Notes: generated from the sequence alone by a model not told the origin. A stretch of 34,723 nt of DNA from Candidatus Microbacterium stercoravium (GCA_019117025.1 DXAM01000056.1:1-34723); one strand, 5' to 3'. Counted from the stretch's first letter, positions 24,263 through 32,114 are shown. Translations and numbers: made by a program.

Positions 24263-25794
24263 CGCGCGAAGAGCGTGCGCTCGTCGAGATGTCGGGCATC
24301 GTGGTCGAGTTCGCGGGCAACCGCGTGCTCGACGCCGTCGACCTCACCCTCCGAGCAGGAGAGGTGCACGCCGTGCTGGGCGAGAACGGCGCGGGCAAGT
24401 CGACGCTCATCGGTGCGCTCACCGGTACGCACCCGATCGCGTCGGGACGGGTATCGATCGCGGGCGAGCCGTGGATGCCTACGAGCGTCGCGCACAGTCG
24501 TGCGGCGGGCATCGCCACGGTCTTCCAAGAGGCGCATCTGCTTCCGCACCTCACGGTCACCGAGAACATCATGCTCGGCAACGAAGAGCGGGGCGCGTTC
24601 GGACTGAACTGGCGGCGCAGCCGTGAGCGGGCCCTCGACGTGCTGGCGAAGCTCGGCCTCGACGATGTCGATCCCGCCACGCGGCTGTCGCGGCTCTCGC
24701 CGGCCGTGAAGCAGTTGGTCGCCGTGGCGCGTGCGCTGGTGCTCGAGCCGCGCGTGCTGATCCTCGACGAGCCGACCTCGAGCCTCGACGGCGAGGAGGC
24801 GGGGCGTCTGCTCGGCGTGGTGCGTCGGCTGCGGGATCGCGGCGTGGCGATCCTCTTCGTCTCGCACTTCCTCGAGCACGTGCTCGCCGTCAGCGACCGC
24901 ATGACGGTGCTGCGCGAGGGGCGCGTCGTCGCGGAGCACCGCACGGAGGACGTCGATCGCGCCGACCTCGTCTCGAACATGCTCGGCGGCGACGTCGACG
25001 CGCTGCGCGAGCTGCGTTCGGAGCGCGCGGCGCACCACTATGCGAGCGGCGCACCGGTGCGATTGCGAGCGGAATCGCTCGGGCGACGCGGAGTGCTGGA
25101 GGCGACGGACCTGGAGCTGTCGCCGGGGGAGATCGTCGGGTTCGCGGGGCTGCGCGGATCCGGTCGCACCGAGCTCGCCCGCCTGCTCAGCGGCGTCGAG
25201 AGAGCCGATCACGGAGAGATCTGGCTCGACGGCCATCGCATCGATCTGCGCACGCCGGGCGCGGGGCTGCACCGGGGCATCGCGATGTCGAGCGAGGACG
25301 TGCGCGGGGACGGGCTCATCGGCGGGCTCACCGGCCGGGAGAATCTCATGCTGACCCTGCAGGCCACGCGAGGGTGGGCGCATCCGGTCTCACCCGCGGA
25401 GCAGCGCGCCGTGATCGAGACCTGGGCCGAGGCGCTCAGACTGCCGCAGGACGACCTCGATCGGCCGGCCGAACAGCTCTCCGGCGGCACCCAGCAGAAG
25501 ATCATGCTCGCCCGCCTTCTGGCGACCCGACCGCACGTTCTCATCCTCGATGAGCCGACGCGCGGGATCGACATCGCGGCGAAGCTCGATATCCAGCGCC
25601 GCGTGGCGCGTCTCGCAGGGGACGGGGTCGCCGTGGTCTTCATCTCGTCGCAGCTCGAAGAGGTCGTGCGCCTGAGCGACCGCATCGTCGTGCTGAAGGA
25701 CCGCGAGAAGATCGGCGAGCTCAGCAACGGCCCCGCGGTCACCGTCGACACGATCGTCGAGATGATCGCGGCCGATCTCGCGGAAGGCGCATAG
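24259..25794 (+). CDS. Sugar ABC transporter ATPase, YtfR/RbsA type (first of two)
   Basis: A 511-residue tandem ATPase of the CUT2 class that drives import of monosaccharides. The first nucleotide-binding half has Walker A GENGAGKS (41-48), a diverged signature LSPAVKQ (146-152) and Walker B VLILDEPTSSLD (166-177). The second half has the degenerate P-loop GLRGSGRT (297-304) usual for this class, signature LSGGTQQK (407-414) and LILDEPTRGID (428-438). RGWAHPVSPAEQ is a YtfR-like segment. Its ATG overlaps the LacI stop, so the two are translationally coupled. It has no permease of its own, and a second, more YtfR-like ATPase is encoded at 27078. It may be an alternative motor for the same permeases or serve permeases elsewhere. 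A GAGGAG ribosome binding site lies at 24248-24253. Confidence 0.92.
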   Translation: MTREERALVEMSGIVVEFAGNRVLDAVDLTLRAGEVHAVLGENGAGKSTLIGALTGTHPIASGRVSIAGEPWMPTSVAHSRAAGIATVFQEAHLLPHLTVTENIMLGNEERGAFGLNWRRSRERALDVLAKLGLDDVDPATRLSRLSPAVKQLVAVARALVLEPRVLILDEPTSSLDGEEAGRLLGVVRRLRDRGVAILFVSHFLEHVLAVSDRMTVLREGRVVAEHRTEDVDRADLVSNMLGGDVDALRELRSERAAHHYASGAPVRLRAESLGRRGVLEATDLELSPGEIVGFAGLRGSGRTELARLLSGVERADHGEIWLDGHRIDLRTPGAGLHRGIAMSSEDVRGDGLIGGLTGRENLMLTLQATRGWAHPVSPAEQRAVIETWAEALRLPQDDLDRPAEQLSGGTQQKIMLARLLATRPHVLILDEPTRGIDIAAKLDIQRRVARLAGDGVAVVFISSQLEEVVRLSDRIVVLKDREKIGELSNGPAVTVDTIVEMIAADLAEGA

Positions 25795-25839
25795 CCGGCG
25801 GGCAGCCGCTGACGCCGTGACCGAATCGTGTCGAACCGA

Positions 25840-25871
25840 TGTTGCCGGAACAAATTGTTCCCGGTAACATA
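25840..25871. promoter_or_regulatory. Promoter and double operator of the YtfQ-like importer operon
   Basis: A -35 TTGCCG (25842-25847), 17-base spacer and -10 TAACAT (25865-25870). Over it lie TGTTGCCGGAACA (25840-25852) and TGTTCCCGGTAACA (25856-25869), both near-palindromes. The segment between them is itself a dyad (GGAACAA-A-TTGTTCC, 25847-25861). TTGTTCCCGGTAACATA (25855-25871) is identical to 12177-12193. Repressor binding here would cover both promoter elements. Confidence 0.7.
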
Positions 25872-25932
25872 AACGGAACGACGCGCCAGCGTCTCTGCAA
25901 TCAGCATCGGATCCGGAGTCGGATCACACCAT

Positions 25933-25954
25933 CATCGGAGCGATCGCTCCGATG
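25933..25954. promoter_or_regulatory. 22-bp perfect palindrome in the leader of the YtfQ-like gene
   Basis: A perfect inverted repeat with no spacer, centre GCGATCGC, ending five bases before the AAGGAGGAG ribosome binding site (25959-25967). It could be an operator for a second dimeric regulator or form an RNA hairpin affecting stability or translation. It does not match the TGTT-N6-AACA sites. Confidence 0.5.
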
Positions 25955-25971
25955 TCTCAAGGAGGAGAATC

Positions 25972-26976
25972 ATGTCTGCACGCACACACCTCACCCGCAC
26001 TCTCGGCATCGCTGCCGCCGGCGCGCTCGCGCTCGGCCTCACCGCATGCTCGGGCGGCGACGACGCTTCGGGCACCTCGGGCGGGGGCGACGGCGAACTG
26101 ACGACCATCGGTTTCGTCGCGGTCGGTCCCGAGGGCGCATGGCGCGAAGCCAACGAGAACAACATCCAGGAGACCTTCACGAAGGACGCGGGCTACGAGC
26201 TGAAGTTCGCGCCCGCCGCGAACCTCGATCAGAAGTCGCAGATCGACAACTTCACGACGTTCGTGGACGAGGGCGTCGACCTCATCCTGCTGTCGGCGAC
26301 CGAGGCCACCGGCTGGGAGGAGTCGCTCGAGTACGCCAAGGAGGCCGAGATCCCCGTGGTGCTGCTCGACCGCGGCATCGAGCCCGACAACACCGACCTC
26401 TACGTCACCCGCATCGCGCCCGACAACGTCGAGGTGTCGACCGCGGTCGCCGAGTGGGCGGTCTCGGAGTTCCCCGACGGCGCCAACTACTTCACGCTCG
26501 AGGGCCCGGCGGGCGTCTCGGTCGTCAACGAGCGCAACGAGGGCTTCGACGCGGTGATCGGCGAGGAATCGAGCTTCAACAAGATCGGTGCGCAGACCGC
26601 CAACTGGACGACCGAAGAGGGGCGGAGCGTCGTCGAGACGGTGCTCAAGTCGAACGGCAACGACGTGCAGTTCATCTTCGCGCAGAACGACGAGATGGGC
26701 CTCGGCGCCGCACAGGCGATCGAAGAAGCCGGTCTGACTCCGGGCGAGGACGTCAAGATCGCGACGATCGACGGCACGCGCGCCGGCCTCGAGGCCCTCG
26801 CTGCGGGCGACCTGTCGTTCGTCGCTGAGTACAACCCGATCTTCGGCGATGTCGCGATCGATGTCGTCGAGAAGGCGCTCGCGGGCGACGATGTCGAGCC
26901 GAGCATCGTCGTCGACAGCGCGACCTTCGACTCGTCGGAGGCGGCGGAGACGGCACTGCCCGACCGCGCCTTCTGA
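25972..26976 (+). CDS. YtfQ-like sugar-binding lipoprotein
   Basis: A 334-residue substrate-binding lipoprotein of a CUT2 ABC importer. The signal ends in the lipobox LGLTAC with Cys26 as the lipid-modified residue, and a Ser/Gly-rich tether follows. The mature protein resembles E. coli YtfQ, the galactofuranose-binding protein: VGPEGAWREANENNIQETF, the segment EATGWEESLEYAKEAEIPVV (YtfQ has VATGWEPVLKEAKDAEIPVF), LLDRGIEPDNTDLYVT, FAQNDEMGLGAAQAIEEAGL and ATIDGTRAGLEAL. That makes galactofuranose or a similar furanose a reasonable ligand; arabinofuranose is also possible given the GH43 neighbours. An excellent AAGGAGGAG precedes the ATG at 25972. It heads an operon with an ATPase and two permeases and lies behind a double operator. 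Confidence 0.92.
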   Translation: MSARTHLTRTLGIAAAGALALGLTACSGGDDASGTSGGGDGELTTIGFVAVGPEGAWREANENNIQETFTKDAGYELKFAPAANLDQKSQIDNFTTFVDEGVDLILLSATEATGWEESLEYAKEAEIPVVLLDRGIEPDNTDLYVTRIAPDNVEVSTAVAEWAVSEFPDGANYFTLEGPAGVSVVNERNEGFDAVIGEESSFNKIGAQTANWTTEEGRSVVETVLKSNGNDVQFIFAQNDEMGLGAAQAIEEAGLTPGEDVKIATIDGTRAGLEALAAGDLSFVAEYNPIFGDVAIDVVEKALAGDDVEPSIVVDSATFDSSEAAETALPDRAF

Positions 26977-27000
26977 TCCGGGAGTTCTCCTCCTGACCAT

Positions 27001-27028
27001 GCGCGGGGGTCGTTCGCGGCCCCCGCGC
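27001..27028 (+). terminator. Hairpin between binding protein and ATPase genes (attenuator-like)
   Basis: GCGCGGGGG (27001-27009) pairs with CCCCCGCGC (27020-27028) around a ten-base loop, 24 bases after the lipoprotein stop. Hairpins at this place in importer operons commonly reduce downstream expression so that the binding protein is made in excess. Confidence 0.55.
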
Positions 27029-27077
27029 TGCCCGAATTTCGCGGCGCCGCCGCGGTGAACAGATGTGGAGAAGCAGG

Positions 27078-28643
27078 ATGAACGAACCGCTTCCGATCGT
27101 CGAGATGAACGACATCTCGATCTCCTTTCCCGGAGTCAAAGCGCTCGACGGCGTGGGACTGCGCCTCTTCCCCGGCGAGGTGCACACCCTCATGGGTGAG
27201 AACGGTGCGGGGAAGTCGACGCTGATCAAGGCGCTGACGGGCGTGTACAAGATCGACGAGGGAGAGATCCGCATCGCGGGCGAACCGCGCCGATTCAGCG
27301 GCACCGCCGATGCGCAGAGCGCCGGGGTCTCGACCGTGTATCAGGAGGTCAACCTCTGCACGAACCTCTCGATCGGCGAGAACGTCATGCTGGGCAACGA
27401 GGTCAGGGGCCCGCTCGGCGTGAACTGGCGGGCCACGCACCGTGCGGCGCACGACGTGCTCGCCAAGCTGGGTCTCGGCCACCTCAACACCAAGCTGTCG
27501 CTGTCGACGCTGCCGCTCGCGATCCAGCAGCTGGTGGCGATCAGCCGCTCGATGGTCGAGGAGTGCAAGGTGCTCATCCTCGATGAGCCGACCTCCAGCC
27601 TCGACGCGAACGAGGTCGAACAGCTCTTCCGCGTCATCCGTCAGCTGCGCGACCAGGGCGTCGCGATCCTGTTCGTCTCGCACTTCCTCGACCAGGTCTA
27701 CGCGATCAGCGACCGCATGACGGTGCTGCGCAACGGGCGGTTCATCGGCGAGCACCTCACGCGCGAACTGCCGAGGGCCGCGCTGATCGCCGAGATGATC
27801 GGCAAGGACGTCGCCGCGCTGACTGCGGCCGAGGCCGGGGAACGGCGCGAGCCGCGCACCGGCACCGTGCCCGTCTACGAAGCGACGTCGCTCAGCCGCA
27901 AGGGCGCCCTCGAAGAGGTCGACATCGAGCTGCGCCGCGGCGAGGTCGTGGGGCTCGCGGGTCTCCTCGGCTCCGGCCGCACCGAGCTCGCGCGCCTCAT
28001 CTACGGCGCCGACAAGAACGACACGGGAACGGTGAGCCTGCACGGCATGCCGACCCAGATCAAGAACCCCGCGAAGGCACTGAACAAGCGCATCGCCTTC
28101 TCCAGTGAGAACCGCCGCGACGAGGGCATCATCCGAGATCTCAGCGTGCGCGAGAACATGATCCTCGCCGTGCAGGCCAAGCGCGGCTGGGCCCGCCCGC
28201 TGTCGCGGCGCGAGCAGAACGAGATCGTCTCCAAGTACATCACCGCGCTCGGTGTGCGTCCCGCCGATCCCGACCGCCCGATCCGGCTGCTGTCCGGCGG
28301 CAACCAGCAGAAGGTGCTGCTCGGCCGCTGGCTCGCGACAGAGCCCGAGGTGCTGATCCTCGATGAGCCCACGCGCGGCATCGACGTCGGCGCCAAGGCT
28401 GAGATCATGGACTACGTGTCCGGCCTCGCCGACGAGGGACTCTCCGTGGTGTTCATCTCGTCGGAGCTCGACGAGGTCGTCCGGCAGAGCGACCGCATCG
28501 TCGTGCTGAAGGACCACCGCAAGATCGCGGAGCTCGACGGCGGCGCAGGAACGTCCACCGACAACATCGTCACGATCATCGCCGAAGACAACTCGGCCGA
28601 TGACTACGCGGGCCTCGCGCCCCGCGAGGAGGTTGCATCATGA
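27078..28643 (+). CDS. Sugar ABC transporter ATPase, YtfR type (second of two)
   Basis: A 521-residue tandem ATPase that pairs with the two permeases downstream. NBD1: GENGAGKST (40-48), diverged signature LPLAIQQLVAISRS (145-158) and LILDEPTSSLD (167-177). NBD2: degenerate P-loop GLLGSGRTE (295-303), LSGGNQQK (405-412) and LILDEPTRGIDVGAK (426-440). The stretch QAKRGWARPLSRREQNEI and the FVSHFLDQVYAISDRMTVLR segment closely follow E. coli YtfR. ATG 27078 is chosen because GGAG at 27067-27070 sits seven bases upstream; an in-frame ATG at 27063 would precede that site. The stop overlaps the next ATG (ATGA). Compared with the ATPase at 24259 it is the closer match to YtfR and the more likely partner of YtfQ/YtfT/YjfF homologues here. 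Confidence 0.94.
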   Translation: MNEPLPIVEMNDISISFPGVKALDGVGLRLFPGEVHTLMGENGAGKSTLIKALTGVYKIDEGEIRIAGEPRRFSGTADAQSAGVSTVYQEVNLCTNLSIGENVMLGNEVRGPLGVNWRATHRAAHDVLAKLGLGHLNTKLSLSTLPLAIQQLVAISRSMVEECKVLILDEPTSSLDANEVEQLFRVIRQLRDQGVAILFVSHFLDQVYAISDRMTVLRNGRFIGEHLTRELPRAALIAEMIGKDVAALTAAEAGERREPRTGTVPVYEATSLSRKGALEEVDIELRRGEVVGLAGLLGSGRTELARLIYGADKNDTGTVSLHGMPTQIKNPAKALNKRIAFSSENRRDEGIIRDLSVRENMILAVQAKRGWARPLSRREQNEIVSKYITALGVRPADPDRPIRLLSGGNQQKVLLGRWLATEPEVLILDEPTRGIDVGAKAEIMDYVSGLADEGLSVVFISSELDEVVRQSDRIVVLKDHRKIAELDGGAGTSTDNIVTIIAEDNSADDYAGLAPREEVAS

Positions 28644-29698
28644 ACGAGCACGCTCGAGGGCCGCTCGACGCTCTGAAGAGCATCATGAAACGGCAGTACA
28701 TCTGGGGCATCGTCGCCATCGCGCTGCTGCTGCTGATCAACGTGATCAAGGACCCGACCTATCTCGCGATCTCGGTGGGTCACAACGGTCATCTCGTCGG
28801 CAACGGCATCGACATCCTGCGCTCCGCTGCGCCCGTGATGATGATCGCCGTGGGCATGTGCCTCGTGGTGGCCACCAAGGGCATCGACCTCTCGGTCGGT
28901 TCGCTGATGGCTGTTGCCGGGGCCGTCGCCATGGAGTTCCTCCGCTCGGCGCCGAACACGCCGGGTGCGGCCTTCGCCGCGCTCGGACTGGTGATCGTCG
29001 TGACCGGCGCGCTGGGCGCGATCAACGGCATCCTCGTGTCCGTCGTCGGACTGCAGCCGTTCATCAGCACGCTCGTGCTCATGCTCGCCGGGCGCGGGCT
29101 GGCCAAGGTGATCACGGGCGGCCAGAACACATCGGCATCCAACGACCTGTTCCGCTGGTTCGCGAACGGGTACGTCTTCGGGGTGCCCGTCGTGTTCGTG
29201 CTCGCCCTCGCGATCGTGATCATCGTGGGCCTCGTCGTGCGCCGCAGCGCGCTCGGGCTGATGATCGAAGCGATCGGCATGGATCCGAAAGCCGCGCGTC
29301 TCGCGGGCATCAACCGCCGTGCGCTGCTGCTGACCGTCTATATCGCGGGCGGTGTGCTGGCCGGGTTCGCCGGAGTGTTCGCAACGGCCACGGTGATGAC
29401 GGTCGACGTCTCGCGCACGGGCTACCTGCTCGAGCTCGACGCGATCCTCGCCGTCGTGATCGGCGGTACCTCGCTCGCCGGCGGCAAGTTCAACATCACG
29501 GGCGCGGCGATCGGCGCGGTCCTGATCGCCACCCTCGACAAGACCGTCGTCTTCCTCGGGGTCTCCTCCTCGGCATCTCCCGCCTTCAAAGCCATCGTCA
29601 TCGTCGCCCTCGTGCTGCTGCAGTCGGAGCGAGTGCGTCGGATGTTCCGTCAGCGCCGGGCGGCTCGCCCGGCCAAGCGAGAGGTCGTCGCAGCATGA
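28640..29698 (+). CDS. Sugar ABC transporter permease, YtfT-like
   Basis: A 352-residue multi-pass membrane permease of the CUT2 (BPD_transp_2) family. It shows DILRSAAPVMMIAVGMCLVV followed by ATKGIDLSVGSLMAVAGAV, the family's hallmark GIDLSVG segment. Then come LQPFISTLVLMLAGRGLA, the cytoplasmic EAIGMDPKAARLAGINRR loop expected to contact the ATPase, and LLELDAILAVVIGGTSLAGG. E. coli YtfT has the same WLELDAILAVVIGG run. About eight to ten hydrophobic segments are visible. The C-terminus is basic (RQRRAARPAKR). The ATG at 28640 overlaps the ATPase stop and is preceded by GAGGAGG. It probably forms a heterodimer with the next permease, whose ATG overlaps its own stop. Confidence 0.93.
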   Translation: MNEHARGPLDALKSIMKRQYIWGIVAIALLLLINVIKDPTYLAISVGHNGHLVGNGIDILRSAAPVMMIAVGMCLVVATKGIDLSVGSLMAVAGAVAMEFLRSAPNTPGAAFAALGLVIVVTGALGAINGILVSVVGLQPFISTLVLMLAGRGLAKVITGGQNTSASNDLFRWFANGYVFGVPVVFVLALAIVIIVGLVVRRSALGLMIEAIGMDPKAARLAGINRRALLLTVYIAGGVLAGFAGVFATATVMTVDVSRTGYLLELDAILAVVIGGTSLAGGKFNITGAAIGAVLIATLDKTVVFLGVSSSASPAFKAIVIVALVLLQSERVRRMFRQRRAARPAKREVVAA

Positions 29699-30741
29699 GC
29701 GCTCTCCTCACCACCCCGACATCCGCCCCACAGCAGCAGACTCGCGGGTTCCGTTCGCTGCTGCAGCGTGTCTCCCACCACGTCGAGGCCCTCCCGACCG
29801 CCGCGTCGGTCGTGATCTTCGTCGGCATGCTGGTCTACGGCGAGATCGCCTACGGCCGCATCCTGCAGGCGAGCACGCTCTCCAACCTGCTGATCAACAA
29901 CGCCCACCTGATCCTGCTCGCGGTCGGCCTGACGTTCGTGATCCTCACCGGAGGGATCGACCTCTCCGTCGGCGCCGTCATCGCCTGCAGCAGCGTCGCG
30001 GGCGTGATGCTCATCAACGCGGGCTGGAACCCCTGGCTCGCCATGGTGCTGATGGTGCTCATCGGCACGGCGTTCGGCGCCGTCTCGGGAGTGCTGATCC
30101 AGTACTTCAATGTGCAGCCCTTCATCGCGACGCTCGCGATGATGTTCCTCGGGCGAGGGCTCGCGTCGATCCTGAGCACCCAGCCGGTGCGCCTCGGCGA
30201 CGACTCGGCCGCACGGCTGCTGTCCATGAAGATCAAGATCATCGACGGGCCGAAGGTCAACGACCTCGTCATCACGCCGAGCGTCATCATCGCGGCTCTC
30301 GTCGTCGTGATCGCCTTCGTCATCCTGCACCGCACGCGCACCGGTCGCACGGTGTACGCGATCGGCGGATCGGAGCAGTCGGCGTCGCTCATGGGTCTGC
30401 CCGTGGCCGCGACGAAGCTGTGGGTGTACGTGATCAGCGGATCGCTCGCCGGACTCGCGGCGGTGCTCTACACGGCGCGCCTCGGCAGCGCGCAGAACAT
30501 CACCGGCCTCGGCTGGGAGCTCGATGCGATCGCGGCCGCGGTCATCGGCGGCACGCTGCTCACCGGAGGTGCGGGCTTCGTGCTCGGATCGGTGATCGGC
30601 GCCCTGGTGCTCGGCCTGATGAACGTGCTGATCACGCGCGATGGCGGCATCCCGCCGGAGGCGACCACGATCATCACGGGCGGCATCCTGCTGGTGTTCG
30701 TGCTGCTGCAGCGGGCGGTGCTCGCGAAGCAGCGAGAATAG
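29695..30741 (+). CDS. Sugar ABC transporter permease, YjfF-like
   Basis: A 348-residue CUT2-family permease, second half of the predicted heterodimeric channel. LLAVGLTFVILTGGIDLSVG contains the hallmark GIDLSVG, followed by AVIACSSVAGV. FNVQPFIATLAMMFLGRGLA, YAIGGSEQSASLMGLPV (ATPase-contact loop) and WELDAIAAAVIGGTLLTGG follow. The Gln/Thr-rich N-terminus (to about 30) is cytoplasmic. The ATG at 29695 overlaps the upstream permease stop (ATGA), so all four importer genes from 25972 on are tightly coupled apart from the hairpin after the binding-protein gene. The 25-bp hairpin immediately after its stop ends the operon. E. coli uses the YtfT plus YjfF pair for galactofuranose import, which supports the same pairing here. 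Confidence 0.93.
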   Translation: MSALLTTPTSAPQQQTRGFRSLLQRVSHHVEALPTAASVVIFVGMLVYGEIAYGRILQASTLSNLLINNAHLILLAVGLTFVILTGGIDLSVGAVIACSSVAGVMLINAGWNPWLAMVLMVLIGTAFGAVSGVLIQYFNVQPFIATLAMMFLGRGLASILSTQPVRLGDDSAARLLSMKIKIIDGPKVNDLVITPSVIIAALVVVIAFVILHRTRTGRTVYAIGGSEQSASLMGLPVAATKLWVYVISGSLAGLAAVLYTARLGSAQNITGLGWELDAIAAAVIGGTLLTGGAGFVLGSVIGALVLGLMNVLITRDGGIPPEATTIITGGILLVFVLLQRAVLAKQRE

Positions 30742-30746
30742 CCCCG

Positions 30747-30806
30747 CGTGACCCCACCCCGGCCATGTCCCGCCTCCGAGTGGGACATGGCCGGGGTGGG
30801 GTCACG
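30747..30806. terminator. 25-bp perfect hairpin ending the importer operon
   Basis: A perfect 25-bp inverted repeat (30747-30771 with 30782-30806) with a ten-base loop GCCTCCGAGT, starting five bases after the permease stop. It is much longer than the other terminators here and has no T tract. It very probably ends transcription, but the length could also mark a dispersed palindromic repeat. Confidence 0.75.
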
Positions 30807-30827
30807 GGATCCCCCACCGCCGGACGG

Positions 30828-30833
30828 TAATCT
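30828..30833 (+). promoter_or_regulatory. Predicted -10 of the PerM-like gene
   Basis: TAATCT lies nine bases before ATG 30843, predicting a start near 30840 and almost no leader. No ribosome binding site is visible, consistent with leaderless or near-leaderless translation. Confidence 0.45.
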
Positions 30834-30842
30834 CGAGAGCCT

Positions 30843-32114
30843 ATGCAACGAGTTCTGGTCGCCGTTCTCGCCGCCGTCGATGCGCTCGTCGCGGCCGCCG
30901 TCGGGCTCGTCGCGGTGCTCGCGCCCTTCACGATCGTCTGGATCGCGGTGTTCGGCGATGCCGGCGCCTGGGCCGCGCTCTGGCCGGCGACCGCACGGGT
31001 TTGGCAGCTCGGGCACCTCGTTCCGGTGCACATCGACGCGAGCGAATTCGCCGCGCCCCTCGGGATCCCCGATGCCGGGGCCGTGTTCTGGGTGAGCGTC
31101 GCTCCGCTGCTCTTCGCCGCATTCACCCTGTTCTTCGCCGCGCGCTCCGGTCGTCGCGCCGTTCAGTCCGGTGCCCCGCTCATCGCGCTCCCGGCCGGGG
31201 TCGTCGTCTTCGTGCTCGCCGCCGCAGGCGTGCAGCTCACGAGCGGCAATGACGTGGCCGAGACGACGACCTGGCAGGCGATCGTGCTGCCGTCCGCCGT
31301 GTACGCGGTCGGCGCGATCGCCGGGGCCGTGCGCGCGGCCTGGCGCGACGGCGACGGCGGGGCGATCGATCGGATCCAGGACCTCGTCGATGGATGGGGA
31401 CCCGTCTGGCGCGACGTTCTGCCGCTCATCGTGCGCGGCACGGCGGTCGTCATCGTGGGGCTCGTCTGCGCGTCCGCGACGATCCTCGCCGCGCTGGTGG
31501 CGCTGAACGGCGGGGAGATCGTCGCGCTGTTCGAGCGCACGCACGCCGACGTCGTCGGTGCGACCACGCTGACGCTCGTGCAGCTCGCCTACGTGCCGAC
31601 GATGATCGGCTGGGGCATCAGCTGGATCGCGGGACCGGGCTTCGCACTCGGCTCCGACACCGCCGTCTCGCCCTCGGGAACCTCGCTCGGCGTCGTTCCC
31701 GGCGTGCCGATCTTCGGCGTCCTGCCCGAGGGCGGGTCCGGGTGGCTCCTGCTCGTCGCTCTGGTGCCCGTCGCGCTCGGCGCTCTCGCCGGGTGGATCG
31801 CTCGGCGCGCGTACGCCGACGACTGGGCGCACGAGGGCACGGGCGATGAGCATTACGGCCCGCGCGTCGTGATCGCCGTCGGCATCGCGGTCGGCTCGGG
31901 CGCCGTCGCCGCGCTGATCGCGGCCGTCTCGGGGGGATCCATGGGACCCGGCAGGCTCGCCGACATCGGTGCCGACGCGGGGCCTGCGGCGCTCGCCGTC
32001 GGCCTCGAAGCCCTGCTCGGCGCCGCCATCATGCTGCTCACCCCGATGCGCCGACAGCTCGCGTGGTCGGATCTGTCGGACGACGAAACCAGTCCGGCCC
32101 CGGCGGACACGTAG
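30843..32114 (+). CDS. PerM-like multi-pass membrane protein (DUF6350)
   Basis: A 423-residue protein with roughly eight to ten hydrophobic segments, beginning QRVLVAVLAAVDALVAAAVG and including VLAPFTIVWIAVFGDAG, LPLIVRGTAVVIVGLVCASA and the well-conserved-looking YVPTMIGWGISWIAGPGFAL. Its length, topology and position directly before purN and purH match Mycobacterium tuberculosis Rv0955 (PerM), where Rv0956 and Rv0957 are purN and purH. PerM is linked to cell division and persistence, so an envelope or division role is the best guess; nothing suggests involvement in purine metabolism. The last about 20 residues are acidic and cytoplasmic. It ends nine bases before the purN start, and the purN promoter lies across its stop codon. 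Confidence 0.75.
   Translation: MQRVLVAVLAAVDALVAAAVGLVAVLAPFTIVWIAVFGDAGAWAALWPATARVWQLGHLVPVHIDASEFAAPLGIPDAGAVFWVSVAPLLFAAFTLFFAARSGRRAVQSGAPLIALPAGVVVFVLAAAGVQLTSGNDVAETTTWQAIVLPSAVYAVGAIAGAVRAAWRDGDGGAIDRIQDLVDGWGPVWRDVLPLIVRGTAVVIVGLVCASATILAALVALNGGEIVALFERTHADVVGATTLTLVQLAYVPTMIGWGISWIAGPGFALGSDTAVSPSGTSLGVVPGVPIFGVLPEGGSGWLLLVALVPVALGALAGWIARRAYADDWAHEGTGDEHYGPRVVIAVGIAVGSGAVAALIAAVSGGSMGPGRLADIGADAGPAALAVGLEALLGAAIMLLTPMRRQLAWSDLSDDETSPAPADT

Noticed and set aside
10312..30741. Arabinose operon (araBAD-type) assignment
   Set aside because: No kinase, isomerase or epimerase is present, and the binding protein resembles YtfQ more than known arabinose-binding proteins, so the sugar is left open.
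30747..30806. The long inverted repeat considered as transposon ends
   Set aside because: The arms are separated by only ten bases and no transposase or target duplication is visible.
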